Source: Aquamicrobium sp. LC103 (GTDB lineage: Bacteria > Pseudomonadota > Alphaproteobacteria > Rhizobiales > Rhizobiaceae). Taken from it: a stretch of DNA of 64,000 nt. A program made the position numbers and the translations under genes. Below, piece by piece: positions 54,204 through 64,000 of the stretch (position 1 is its first letter; every line of letters begins with the position of its first letter). The stretch spans positions 124,001 to 188,000 of the forward strand of contig NZ_LBCQ02000003.1 of NCBI RefSeq assembly GCF_001014615.2, in the 5' to 3' direction. Below the pieces are notes generated by a model. It was not told the DNA's origin. It made no database searches and was given only the letters and a program-made list of their open reading frames with translations.

Positions 54204-54226
54204 TCCTCCTCACCGCAGGTATTCGC

Positions 54227-55099
54227 TTGGCCCAGACCCGTCTCCACTTCATCGCGCGGCGCCCCGCCTCCGGCGCGATGTTCAGCGCGCTCGAACTGGC
54301 CTTCGAGGAGGATGGCAACCCCCTGGCGATCATAGAGCTCGACGAAGCCGAAGGGCTGGACGAGATTTCGCTTTACGCCGAAGGCGATCCGGCCGAGATA
54401 GAGAAAAGGATGAGGGCCGTCGTCGAGCCTCACGGCATCGCGGTCGATATAGAGCGCGAGCTCCTCCCCGACATCGACTGGGTGACCAAATCGCTCGAAG
54501 GGCTGAAGCCGGTGCGCGCCGGGCGCTTCCTCGTCCATGGCGCGCATGATCGCGACAGACGCCGCATCGGCGATCTCACCATCGAGATCGAGGCCGGCCT
54601 CGCCTTCGGAACCGGCCACCACGGCACCACGGCCGGCTGCCTCGAAACCATCGCCGACGTGGTTCGCCGCGAACGCCCGCGCAACGCGCTCGATCTCGGC
54701 ACGGGCAGCGCCGTGCTGGCGATCGGGCTGGCAAAGCTGGCGCATGTTCCGGTTCTGGCGACCGACATCGATCCGGTCGCGGTCAAGGTCGCCGCCGAGA
54801 ATGCGAGGCTGAACGGCGTCGCCGCGCTGGTGGAATCAGCGACGGCCGCGGGCTTCCAGGATCCCGTCTTCCGCAGGCGCGGGCCGTTCGACCTGATCGT
54901 GGCGAACATCCTCGCCCGCCCGCTGATGAAGCTCGCGCCCGAGATGGCGGCGCATCTGGTGCCGGGCGGTTCGCTGATCTTGTCGGGCATTCTGGAGAGG
55001 CAGCGCAACGCCGTCATCGCCGCCTATGTCGGCCAGTCCTTCCGCCACGTCCGCACCCTGCACCGCGAGGGCTGGGTGACGCTTCACCTGAAACGCTGA
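54227..55099 (+). CDS. prmA: ribosomal protein L11 methyltransferase
   Basis: The 290-residue SAM methyltransferase has an N-terminal L11-recognition domain (about 1-110). The SAM motif is [18 protein letters not shown] (about 155-172), preceded by [14 protein letters not shown], and NILARPL (about 225-231) is the NPPY-like position of PrmA. It trimethylates L11 Lys and N-terminal residues. The start is TTG 54227 with CAGGT upstream; no ATG fits. A hairpin terminator follows. Confidence 0.93.
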   Translation: MAQTRLHFIARRPASGAMFSALELAFEEDGNPLAIIELDEAEGLDEISLYAEGDPAEIEKRMRAVVEPHGIAVDIERELLPDIDWVTKSLEGLKPVRAGRFLVHGAHDRDRRRIGDLTIEIEAGLAFGTGHHGTTAGCLETIADVVRRERPRNALDLGTGSAVLAIGLAKLAHVPVLATDIDPVAVKVAAENARLNGVAALVESATAAGFQDPVFRRRGPFDLIVANILARPLMKLAPEMAAHLVPGGSLILSGILERQRNAVIAAYVGQSFRHVRTLHREGWVTLHLKR

Positions 55100-55108
55100 C
55101 GTGAAAAA

Positions 55109-55130
55109 GGCGGCCTCGCGAGAGACCGCC
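55109..55130 (+). terminator. hairpin after prmA
   Basis: ggcgg (55109-55113) pairs with ccgcc (55126-55130), with an inner CTC/GAG pair, followed by CCTT. It lies 9 bases after the stop. Moderate terminator. Confidence 0.6.
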
Positions 55131-55189
55131 CCTTCAACCCAGTCGCGCCGCCCAAGCCCATACGGAACCGCGCCTGGGATAGCATCGAA

Positions 55190-55375
55190 CTAGAGGTAGT
55201 ACTGCGCTCCGCGGCGCTTGAGCTCGTCACGGGTGAGGCCGTGGGACTTCAGCGTCTCGTCGTCGAGCATCAGGAGCGCGCCATTGACGTAGCGTGCGGC
55301 CTGCTTTTCACGTGCCGCCATAAGAGCGTCGACCGCGTTGCGGAAAAAACCGCGACCTGCAGAATTCTGTGCCAC
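55190..55375 (-). CDS. DUF1127 family small protein
   Basis: A 61-residue basic protein starting at GTG 55375 with AGGAG seven bases upstream. The C-terminal MLDDETLKSHGLTRDELKRRGAQYYL is the DUF1127 signature (LxDxxLxDIGLTRxEL). In alphaproteobacteria such small proteins bind RNA or affect phosphate and C/N metabolism; here the role is unknown. The 5' region has a 17-base palindrome that may control translation. Confidence 0.88.
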   Translation of the reverse strand: MAQNSAGRGFFRNAVDALMAAREKQAARYVNGALLMLDDETLKSHGLTRDELKRRGAQYYL

Positions 55376-55395
55376 TTTGCTTCTCCTTGCCTGGT

Positions 55396-55412
55396 TGAAG
55401 GAAGTTCCTTCA
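55396..55412. promoter_or_regulatory. palindrome in the DUF1127 5' region
   Basis: TGAAGGAA-G-TTCCTTCA is a perfect 8-bp inverted repeat just upstream of the DUF1127 ribosome-binding site. It could be a regulator-binding site or an RNA hairpin that affects translation. Confidence 0.4.
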
Positions 55413-55611
55413 CGATATGAAAGGTAAGTACGATTGACCTATTTTACCACCGACGATTGTGCATGGCACCCAATACTTTTTTGCATATGCGAAGAGAAAT
55501 ATTGCGCCGCAACATAAAATGGGCCCCGGAAAACAACTCCGCGCTACGTTGCGCAAGCCGTGGCCCGCGAGTACGTTCGGCGCGATTTCAGTCATGTTTT
55601 CCGAGGCGCGG

Positions 55612-57441
55612 ATGTTCCAGGATTTCGAATCGCGAACCGATCCTTCCCAAGGCACCAAGCGGGTTCCGCTGTTGCGCGAGAAGCTCGCCGCCGCGGGTCT
55701 CGACGGCTTCCTCGTACCGCGCGCCGACGAGCATCAGGGCGAATATGTCGCCCCCCATTCGGAACGACTGATGTGGCTGACCGGCTTCACCGGCTCAGCC
55801 GGTGCTGCCCTCGTGCTGTCGGACCGCGCGCTCATCTTCGTCGATGGCCGCTACACGCTGCAGGTGCGCATTCAGGTCGACACGAAGATCTTCACGGTCG
55901 AAAGCCTGATCGACAATCCGCCCGCCAAATGGGCGGGCGCGAACATCGGCAAGGGAGCCAGGCTCGGCTTCGACCCCTGGCTCCACACGATCAGCGAGGT
56001 GCGCGGCCTGCGCGGCGCGCTCGAGGCGAATGGCGCGCAGCTCGTGCCTGTCACCGAAAACCCCGTCGACGAGATCTGGGAAGACCAGCCCGCGCCTCCG
56101 GCGCACAAGGTCGAGATCCAGCCGATCGGCTTCGCCGGCGAGCTCGCCATCGACAAGCTCAAGCGGCTGGCGGAGGAACTGGGCGCGGCCGGCGCCACCC
56201 ATGCGGTGCTGACCGATCCGTCCTCGATCGCCTGGGCCTTCAACATCCGCGGCAAGGATGTCGCCCACACTCCGCTGCCGCTTGGCTTCGTGATCCTCGG
56301 CGCCGAGGGCCTGCCCCTGCTCTTCCTCTCGAGGAAGAAGCTGAACAGGGAGACCGAGGCCTATCTGACCCAGCTCGCCGACATCCGCCCGCCGGAAACG
56401 CTGGAGAGCGAACTGGCGCGGCTTGCGAGCGACGGCGCGAAAGTGGCCCTCGACCCTGCCCTCGCCGCCGATCGGCTGCGACAGATCGTCGAAGACAATG
56501 GCGGCGCGGTGATCACCTCGCCCGATCCGGCCCGCCTGCCGCGCGCCACCAAGAACCAGGCGGAAATCGCCGGTGCCCGCGCCGCGCATCGCCGCGACGG
56601 CGCGGCGATGACGAAATTCCTGCACTGGCTCGACACCCGCGAGCCGGGCTCGACGGACGAGATTTCGGCGGTGAAGGCGCTCGAGGGCTTTCGCGCCCGC
56701 ACCGGCGAGGAAACGCAGATGCCACTGCGCGACATCTCCTTCGACACGATCTCCGGCGCCGGCCCCAACGGGGCGATCGTCCACTACCGCGTCACCACGA
56801 AGACCAACCGGAAGCTCGAGGCGGGCGAGCTCTTCCTCGTCGATTCCGGCGGCCAGTATCAGGACGGCACCACCGACATCACCCGCACCGTCCCAGTGGG
56901 CGCGCCGAGCGAGGAGATGCGCGAGCGCTACACGCTCGTCCTCAAGGGCATGATCGGCATCTCGATGCTGCGTTTCCCGCCCGGCACGCGCGGCATGGAC
57001 ATCGACATCGTCGCGCGCCAGGCCTTGTGGAACGCCGGCCTCGACTACGCGCATGGCACGGGCCACGGCGTAGGCTCTTTCCTGGCCGTGCATGAGGGAC
57101 CGCAACGCATCGCCAAGACCGGCGTGGAAAAGCTGCTCGCGGGCATGATCCTGTCGAACGAGCCCGGCTACTACAAGGAAGGCGCCTACGGCATCCGGCT
57201 GGAGAACCTCATCGTCGTCGCGTCACCCGCGCCGATCGCCGGGGGCGACATCGACATGCATTCCTTCGAGACGCTGACGCTCGCACCCTTCGACCGCCGC
57301 ATGGTCCGAGCCGACATGCTCTCGCCGGCCGAACGGCAGTGGCTCGACGACTATCACGCCCGCGTCAGGGAAGAGATCGCACCGCTGCTCGACGGCGAGG
57401 TCCGAACCTGGCTGGAAAAAGCCACCGCGCCGCTGCCGTAG
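55612..57441 (+). CDS. Xaa-Pro aminopeptidase (aminopeptidase P, M24B)
   Basis: The 609-residue enzyme removes N-terminal residues preceding proline. It has the two creatinase-like N-terminal domains (DGFLVPRADEHQGEYVAPHSERLMWLTGFTGSAG; second from about 170) and the C-terminal pita-bread fold. Metal ligands are Asp in LFLVDSGGQYQDGTTDITRT (about 408-425), His481 in HGTGHGVGSF, and Glu in ILSNEPGYYKEG and GIRLENL. This is the large cytosolic (XPNPEP1-like) form. ATG 55612 with GAGG 6 bases upstream was chosen; ATG 55594 is possible. Confidence 0.94.
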   Translation: MFQDFESRTDPSQGTKRVPLLREKLAAAGLDGFLVPRADEHQGEYVAPHSERLMWLTGFTGSAGAALVLSDRALIFVDGRYTLQVRIQVDTKIFTVESLIDNPPAKWAGANIGKGARLGFDPWLHTISEVRGLRGALEANGAQLVPVTENPVDEIWEDQPAPPAHKVEIQPIGFAGELAIDKLKRLAEELGAAGATHAVLTDPSSIAWAFNIRGKDVAHTPLPLGFVILGAEGLPLLFLSRKKLNRETEAYLTQLADIRPPETLESELARLASDGAKVALDPALAADRLRQIVEDNGGAVITSPDPARLPRATKNQAEIAGARAAHRRDGAAMTKFLHWLDTREPGSTDEISAVKALEGFRARTGEETQMPLRDISFDTISGAGPNGAIVHYRVTTKTNRKLEAGELFLVDSGGQYQDGTTDITRTVPVGAPSEEMRERYTLVLKGMIGISMLRFPPGTRGMDIDIVARQALWNAGLDYAHGTGHGVGSFLAVHEGPQRIAKTGVEKLLAGMILSNEPGYYKEGAYGIRLENLIVVASPAPIAGGDIDMHSFETLTLAPFDRRMVRADMLSPAERQWLDDYHARVREEIAPLLDGEVRTWLEKATAPLP

Positions 57442-57457
57442 CCGGCGCGGCTCGTCC

Positions 57458-57751
57458 TCAGAGCAAATTGCGCAGCAGGATCAGCACCACCGCGCCGCTG
57501 ATGAACATCGTCATCATGCCGCCGCGCAGGGCGACGAGGCCCGCAACGACCAGTGCCGCAAGCTCGGGAAGTCCGCCGGTCGTGGCGACAGGCGCCACCA
57601 GCGTCGTCAGCACCGCCGCGGGAACGGCGTTGAGGCCGGCCTCGACGCGCGGATGGATGCGCTCGAAACGGGAGAGCACCAGATGCCCGCCCACGCGCGT
57701 GAGATAGGTCAGGACCGCGCCCGCGAGGATGATCCAGACGGTGGTGCTCAT
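57458..57751 (-). CDS. azlD: AzlD family branched-chain amino acid exporter subunit
   Basis: A 97-residue protein with four hydrophobic segments and the family start TVWIILAGAVLTYLTRVGGHLVLSRF. With AzlC it forms an exporter for branched-chain amino acids or related compounds. Its ATG overlaps the azlC stop (ATGA), so translation is coupled. It is convergent with the aminopeptidase P gene. Confidence 0.92.
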   Translation of the reverse strand: MSTTVWIILAGAVLTYLTRVGGHLVLSRFERIHPRVEAGLNAVPAAVLTTLVAPVATTGGLPELAALVVAGLVALRGGMMTMFISGAVVLILLRNLL

Positions 57752-58473
57752 TCGGCCCTCTCCCGCACCGGCGCGAAGATTGCCGCCAGCACGATGCCGG
57801 CCAGCGCGCCGACGGAGACGTGCCAGGGCGAGCCGATCGTATAGTAGGCCGCGATTGAGGCGATGGCGCTGACGAGCACCACCGGCAGCCACATGGGGCG
57901 GCTGCGGAACTCCATCACCAGCCCGAGGAAATAGATCGGCAGCAGGAAATCGACGCCCAGCGCGTACGTATCGGGGATCATCCCGCCGAAAGCGGCGCCG
58001 ATGCCGGCCTCGGCCACCCAGCAGATATAGATCGGCGTGGCCATGCCCATGTACCACGCGAAGCCCACCGGCTTGCCCTGCTCGTTCCTGCGCTCGGCCT
58101 CGGCATATTGCGGATCGACGAGGAAGAAGAAGCCGAATGCCTGCTGCAGCGTCGTCCAGCGGGTAGCCAGTGGCCCAACCGCCGCCGAGTAGAGGACGTG
58201 GCGGAAGTTGACCGCGAAGATGGAGAAGACGATGAGCCAGGGAGCGACCTTCTGCCCGAAGAGCTCCAGCCCCACCATCTGGCTGGCTCCGGCATAGATC
58301 GTCGCGCTCATCAGCACGGCTTCCCCGACGGTGAAGCCGTTGTCGACGGCGAGCGCGCCGAACAGCAGCCCGAACGGCGCCGAGGCCAGCATGATCGGAA
58401 TTCCCCGGCGCATCCCGGCCAGGAATTCGCTGCCGCCGGAAGGCGCGGCACGATCGTCAATGACAGTCGACAT
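57748..58473 (-). CDS. azlC: AzlC family branched-chain amino acid exporter large subunit
   Basis: The 241-residue membrane protein has about five to eight helices, with ASAPFGLLFGALAVDNGFTVGEAVLMSATIYAGASQMVGLELFG (about 30-75) being the AzlC signature. The export of excess branched-chain amino acids would balance ilv synthesis in this genome. ATG 58473 has GGAG eight bases upstream; an ATG seven codons earlier is less likely. Operon azlC-azlD. Confidence 0.93.
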   Translation of the reverse strand: MSTVIDDRAAPSGGSEFLAGMRRGIPIMLASAPFGLLFGALAVDNGFTVGEAVLMSATIYAGASQMVGLELFGQKVAPWLIVFSIFAVNFRHVLYSAAVGPLATRWTTLQQAFGFFFLVDPQYAEAERRNEQGKPVGFAWYMGMATPIYICWVAEAGIGAAFGGMIPDTYALGVDFLLPIYFLGLVMEFRSRPMWLPVVLVSAIASIAAYYTIGSPWHVSVGALAGIVLAAIFAPVRERAE

Positions 58474-58644
58474 TCGATCTCCAGAGCCTGCCACGCGCGG
58501 ACAGACATTGTCCCTTCGCGACCGCCGCCTAGTCAGAGGGCGAAGAGCCGGTTCATGAAGGTGTCTTTAGGTCAGCGCGGCTGTCCTGTCACATGAATTT
58601 CCTTGAGCCAGGCTTCAACGATATGGATGGGCCGCACCACCGCT

Positions 58645-60861
<2,217 letters not shown>

Positions 60862-62535
60862 TCAGGATACCGCCGCGTTCTCCCGCAGCAATCGTTCGGC
60901 GGCCGCCCGCGCCTCCTCGGTGATCGTCGCGCCGGCCAGCATGCGCGCGATCTCCTCCTGCCTGGCGGACCTGTCCATCGCGGCGACGCCGGTCGCCACC
61001 TTGTCCGCTCCGCCGGATTTTGAGATCAGGTAGTGCGTGGTCGCCCGCGCGGCGACCTGCGGCGCATGCGTCACCGAAAGCACCTGGATGCGCTGGGAAA
61101 GCCGCGCCAGCCGCTGGCCGATCGCGTCGGCGACCGCACCGCCCACCCCAGTGTCGATTTCGTCGAAGACGAGGGTCGGGGCCGAACCGCGGTCGGCAAG
61201 CGCCACCTTCAAGGCCAGCAGGAAGCGTGAAAGCTCGCCGCCCGAAGCCACCTTCATCATCGAGCCGGGCTTGGTGCCGGGGTTGGTACGCACCCAGAAC
61301 TCGACCTGATCGATGCCGTTTTCCGTGCGGTCGTCGGGCTCGGCCGAGATTTCCACGATGAACTCGGCCCGCTCGAGCTTCAGTTCGGGAAGCTCTTTCA
61401 TCACCGTCCTGGCGAGCGCCTGAGCGGCACCTGTGCGCAGCGCCGAAAGGTGCGCGGCCGCCTCGTCATAGGCGCCGCGGGCCGCGACTGCGTCCTTTTC
61501 GAGCGCCGTCAGCCGTTCCTCGCCCGCGTCGAGATCGGCAAGATCCGCGACCATCGTATCGCGCAGCCTGGCGAGATCGTCGACGGCCACGGAATGCTTG
61601 CGGGCCAGCGCGCGAAGCGCGAACAGCCGCTCCTCGGCCTGCTCCAGCGCTTTCGGGTCGAATTCGGTCGCCCGCATCGCCTCGTCCACCGCCACCTGAG
61701 CGGCGTCCAGCGATATGAGCGCCTCGTCCAGCGTCTTGATGATCTCGTCGAGCAGGCCCGGCACCTCCGCCGCCTTGCGCTGCAGCCGCCGCAGCAGGCT
61801 CGCGAGCTGCGGCACGGCCGAATTCGCGCCCGACAGCACCTCCTCCGCATCCGAAATGTCGGAGGCGATCTTTTCGGCGCGCATCATCGCCGCGCGCTTC
61901 TCGGCGAGCTCGGTCTCCTCGCCGGGCTGCGGATCGAGTTTCGAAAGCTCGTCGACCGAGGCGCGCAGATAGTCGGCCTCGCGCGCGGCCGCCTCGACCT
62001 TCGCCCGATGGCGCGCGAGCGCCTGCTCGCATTCGCGCCAGTGGCGCCAGGCGCGTCCGACCGACTGCGCCTCGCCGACATGGCCGCCGAAGGCGTCGAG
62101 CAGGTCGCGATGCGCCGAAGCGTCCACCAGCGCGCGATCGTCGTGCTGGCCGTGGATTTCGACCAGGGCACGGCCGATCTCGCGCAACAGCGTCACGCTG
62201 GCCGGCTGGTCGTTGACGAAAACGCGGCTGCGCCCGTCGGAGGATTGGTTGCGCCGCAAAATCACGTCGCCGTCGTCGGAAAGCGCGTTGCCGCGCAGCA
62301 GCTCGCGCGCCGGATGGTTGGCCGGCACGTCGAAGATCGCCGTGACGCTGCCCTGGGTCGCCCCGTGGCGCACGAGCGAGGCGTCTCCCCGCGCACCGAG
62401 CGCGAGCGACAGGGCGTCAAGAAGGATCGATTTGCCGGCACCCGTCTCGCCCGTCAGCACCGAAAGGCCGGACGAGAAATCGATATCGAGCCGCTCGATC
62501 AGTACGATATCGCGGATCGACAGATGGCAAAGCAT
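60862..62535 (-). CDS. recN: DNA repair protein RecN
   Basis: The 557-residue SMC-like ATPase works in double-strand break repair. Walker A is GETGAGKS (29-36) in LSVLTGETGAGKSILLDALSLALG; a coiled-coil arm occupies about 150-350; the signature GGELSRFLLALK and Walker B TLVFDEIDTGVGG close the ATPase. It starts 13 bases before the bamD stop region (bamD ends 62549) and is followed by ligA 66 bases away, in one direction. Confidence 0.96.
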   Translation of the reverse strand: MLCHLSIRDIVLIERLDIDFSSGLSVLTGETGAGKSILLDALSLALGARGDASLVRHGATQGSVTAIFDVPANHPARELLRGNALSDDGDVILRRNQSSDGRSRVFVNDQPASVTLLREIGRALVEIHGQHDDRALVDASAHRDLLDAFGGHVGEAQSVGRAWRHWRECEQALARHRAKVEAAAREADYLRASVDELSKLDPQPGEETELAEKRAAMMRAEKIASDISDAEEVLSGANSAVPQLASLLRRLQRKAAEVPGLLDEIIKTLDEALISLDAAQVAVDEAMRATEFDPKALEQAEERLFALRALARKHSVAVDDLARLRDTMVADLADLDAGEERLTALEKDAVAARGAYDEAAAHLSALRTGAAQALARTVMKELPELKLERAEFIVEISAEPDDRTENGIDQVEFWVRTNPGTKPGSMMKVASGGELSRFLLALKVALADRGSAPTLVFDEIDTGVGGAVADAIGQRLARLSQRIQVLSVTHAPQVAARATTHYLISKSGGADKVATGVAAMDRSARQEEIARMLAGATITEEARAAAERLLRENAAVS

Positions 62536-62548
62536 GGCCGCCGGCTGA

Positions 62549-63415
62549 TCAACCGCCGGCGATGGCGGCGCCGGCGCGGGATATCCACGAGCCCTTGTTC
62601 TCGTTCGGCTCGAGACCGCCGGACTGAAGCAGGGCGTAGGATTCCTTGTACCACTGGCTGTCGGGATAGTTGTGGCCGAGCACCGCGCTGGCCGTCTGCG
62701 CCTCCGAGGTCAGCCCCATGGCGTAGTAGGTCTCGGTGAGACGGGCGAGCGCCTCCTCGACGTGGCGGGTGTTGGAATAGACCTCGACGACGTTGCGGAA
62801 ACGCTTCGCGGCGGCGATGTACTCACGCCGCTCCTGATAGTAGCGGCCGATCTGCATCTCCTTGCCGGCGAGTTGGTCGCGGGCAAAACGGATCTTGGCC
62901 TTGGCGTCCTCGACATATTCGGATTCGGGCCAGCGCTGCACCACCTCTTCCATCGCCTCGATGGCGCGGCGCGACTCCTTTTGATCGCGCGTCACGTCCT
63001 TGATCTGGCGGAAATAGCTGAGGCCGACGATGTACTGCGCGTAGGCCGAGTCGTCGGTCGTCGGGTAGAGCGTCACGTAGCGCTTGCCCGCCGTGATCGC
63101 TTCCTCGTACTTGCCCTGGCGATAATTGGTGAACGCCGACATAAGCATCGATTTGCGGGCGAATTCCGAATAGGGATGCTGGCGGTCGATGGCGTCGAAT
63201 TTCTTGGAGGCCTCGTTGAGCCTGCCGGCCTCGAGATTGGCCAGGCCCTGATTGTAGAGCGTGTCCGCCGGCTCGATGCTGTCCACGTAGGATGCGAGAT
63301 CGATGTCCTTCTCGGTGGCGCATGCGCCGACCAGCAGGGGCAGCACCAGGGCCGGCACGATCATCGCCGGGAATCGACCCCGCCTGTCCGCATTGGCAGC
63401 TCGGAAGAAATTCAT
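62549..63415 (-). CDS. bamD: outer membrane protein assembly factor BamD
   Basis: A 288-residue lipoprotein of the BAM complex. The lipobox is LVGAC with Cys32; five TPR-like helical repeats follow ([57 protein letters not shown] and on). It is needed to insert beta-barrel proteins in the outer membrane. ATG 63415 is the family start; a TTG at 63451 is less likely. The gene lies downstream of lpxC. Confidence 0.94.
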   Translation of the reverse strand: MNFFRAANADRRGRFPAMIVPALVLPLLVGACATEKDIDLASYVDSIEPADTLYNQGLANLEAGRLNEASKKFDAIDRQHPYSEFARKSMLMSAFTNYRQGKYEEAITAGKRYVTLYPTTDDSAYAQYIVGLSYFRQIKDVTRDQKESRRAIEAMEEVVQRWPESEYVEDAKAKIRFARDQLAGKEMQIGRYYQERREYIAAAKRFRNVVEVYSNTRHVEEALARLTETYYAMGLTSEAQTASAVLGHNYPDSQWYKESYALLQSGGLEPNENKGSWISRAGAAIAGG

Positions 63416-63598
63416 GATGGCTATTCGCCCCTCTGGCGCGTTCAATCTCAAATTTCGCGGCAGTCATAGATGAACTGCCGGCCCTCGGCAACGCTATCGC
63501 GGCGCAATGGCACTTTTTTGTGGCGAGAATGCCGGCGCCGCCCGTTGCCCACAGGGAAGAACCGCGACGGACGGCATTCCCGTCCGCCCGTGGCGAAA

Positions 63599-64000
63599 TC
63601 AGATCATCCAGGGAGCGTAGACCGGCGCGTTGACCGCGACCATCTCGGCGGAGCGCCCGCGTTCGCGCCGGCTCGTTTCGACGATCTGGAAGGCGGAACG
63701 GTCCGAAAGCAGCCTGCGCAGCGCCGCCGCGTTGAGCTTGTGCCCGCCGCGATAGGAACGGAAGCAGCCGATGAAGCGTGCACCGGCAAGCGCGAGATCG
63801 CCCATGGCGTCCAGCATCTTGTGGCGAACGAATTCGTTCTTGTAGCGCAGTCCGCCCATGTTGATGACGCGGTTGTCGTCGCCAATGACGACGGAATTCT
63901 CCAGCGACGAGCCGAGCGCATAGCCCGCTGCCCACAACCGCTCCACGTCCTTCATGAAGCCGAAGGTGCGCGCCCGCGAAATCTCGGCGCGGAAGGTTTC
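63599..64000 (-). CDS. lpxC: UDP-3-O-acyl-N-acetylglucosamine deacetylase, C-terminal part
   Basis: The gene runs off the right edge, so only the last 133 residues are seen. SRARTFGFMKDVERLWAAGYALGSSLENSVVIGDDNRVIN and then EFVRHKMLDAMGDLALAGARFIGCFRSYRGGHKLN are diagnostic of LpxC; the His in RHKMLDAMGD is a Zn ligand of the second domain, and the GGHKLN His is catalytic. It deacetylates UDP-3-O-acyl-GlcNAc, the committed step of lipid A synthesis. It is followed by bamD-recN-ligA. Confidence 0.95.
   Translation of the reverse strand, partial: ETFRAEISRARTFGFMKDVERLWAAGYALGSSLENSVVIGDDNRVINMGGLRYKNEFVRHKMLDAMGDLALAGARFIGCFRSYRGGHKLNAAALRRLLSDRSAFQIVETSRRERGRSAEMVAVNAPVYAPWMI

Noticed and set aside
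55410-55658. Open frame on the - strand between the DUF1127 and aminopeptidase genes
   Set aside because: Non-conserved looking sequence over a promoter region; no ribosome-binding site.
63568-63586. A 7-bp hairpin (cggacgg / ccgtccg) after lpxC as a terminator
   Set aside because: No T run follows on the lpxC strand and bamD is normally read from the same direction, so it was not called.

Overview
The window looks like chromosomal DNA from a high-GC alphaproteobacterium of the order Hyphomicrobiales (Rhizobiales), most like Mesorhizobium and related Phyllobacteriaceae. The main evidence is a circularly permuted two-piece tmRNA gene (tag ANDNYAEARLAA) and gene orders typical of that group: lpxC-bamD-recN-ligA, thyA-folA-hflK-hflC-DUF2065-degP, and sspB-DUF4169-ribbon-helix-helix. 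BA14K, DUF1127, DUF2853 and AsmA proteins of rhizobial type fit as well. The genus is an inference. No rRNA, tRNA, CRISPR array, prophage or insertion sequence was seen.

Layout. 1-6.4 kb: the tail of a BA14K-type protein, a trypsin-fold protease with a small partner protein, ilvC with tandem copies of its own 3' end, a TetR regulator whose C-terminus is encoded by a palindromic element, and an hxlR-FAD monooxygenase pair divergent from qorB. 6.4-13.6 kb: kup, a small P-loop kinase, an SRPBCC protein, pdxJ, a SpoIIAA-like/unknown/PP2C trio and a RecD-like helicase. 13.7-20.1 kb: a hydroxyamino-acid dehydratase, a cobalt-type nitrile hydratase operon, a LysE exporter, and ilvIH behind a transcription attenuator with an Ile/Leu/Val leader peptide. 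20.2-32.4 kb: an XRE-cupin regulator with a palindrome over its start codon, a HerA-like ATPase, a diguanylate cyclase, miaA/serB with overlapping divergent starts, a GNAT enzyme, the degP-hflCK protease cluster, folA and thyA.

32.4-40.7 kb: the split tmRNA, a P-loop ATPase, a drug exporter with divergent TetR, sspB, two small conserved genes and a very large AsmA-like protein. 40.8-48.4 kb: an FAD-linked 2-hydroxyacid oxidase, a thioesterase, a Tat-exported dienelactone hydrolase, a glyoxalase-fold protein, and a proVWX betaine/proline importer whose promoter spacer holds a palindrome. 48.5-64 kb: uvrD, an AhpD-like protein, a hexapeptide acetyltransferase, a CreA-like protein, SCO1, prmA, DUF1127, aminopeptidase P, azlCD, ligA, recN, bamD and the end of lpxC.

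How the genes work together. Branched-chain amino acid metabolism recurs (ilvC, ilvIH with its attenuator, azlCD export). Protein quality control is well represented (ssrA tmRNA with the SspB adaptor that delivers its tagged products to ClpXP; HflKC; a Do-type protease). Outer-envelope assembly appears through lpxC, bamD and AsmA. Most of the region is ordinary core genome. The points most worth a second look are the protease with a free copy of its own N-terminal module, the tandem duplication of the ilvC tail, the palindromic element that became TetR coding sequence, the ilvI attenuator, and palindromes placed on start codons or in promoter spacers. I did not find a clearly new multi-gene system; the best candidate is the protease/partner pair at 170-1476.
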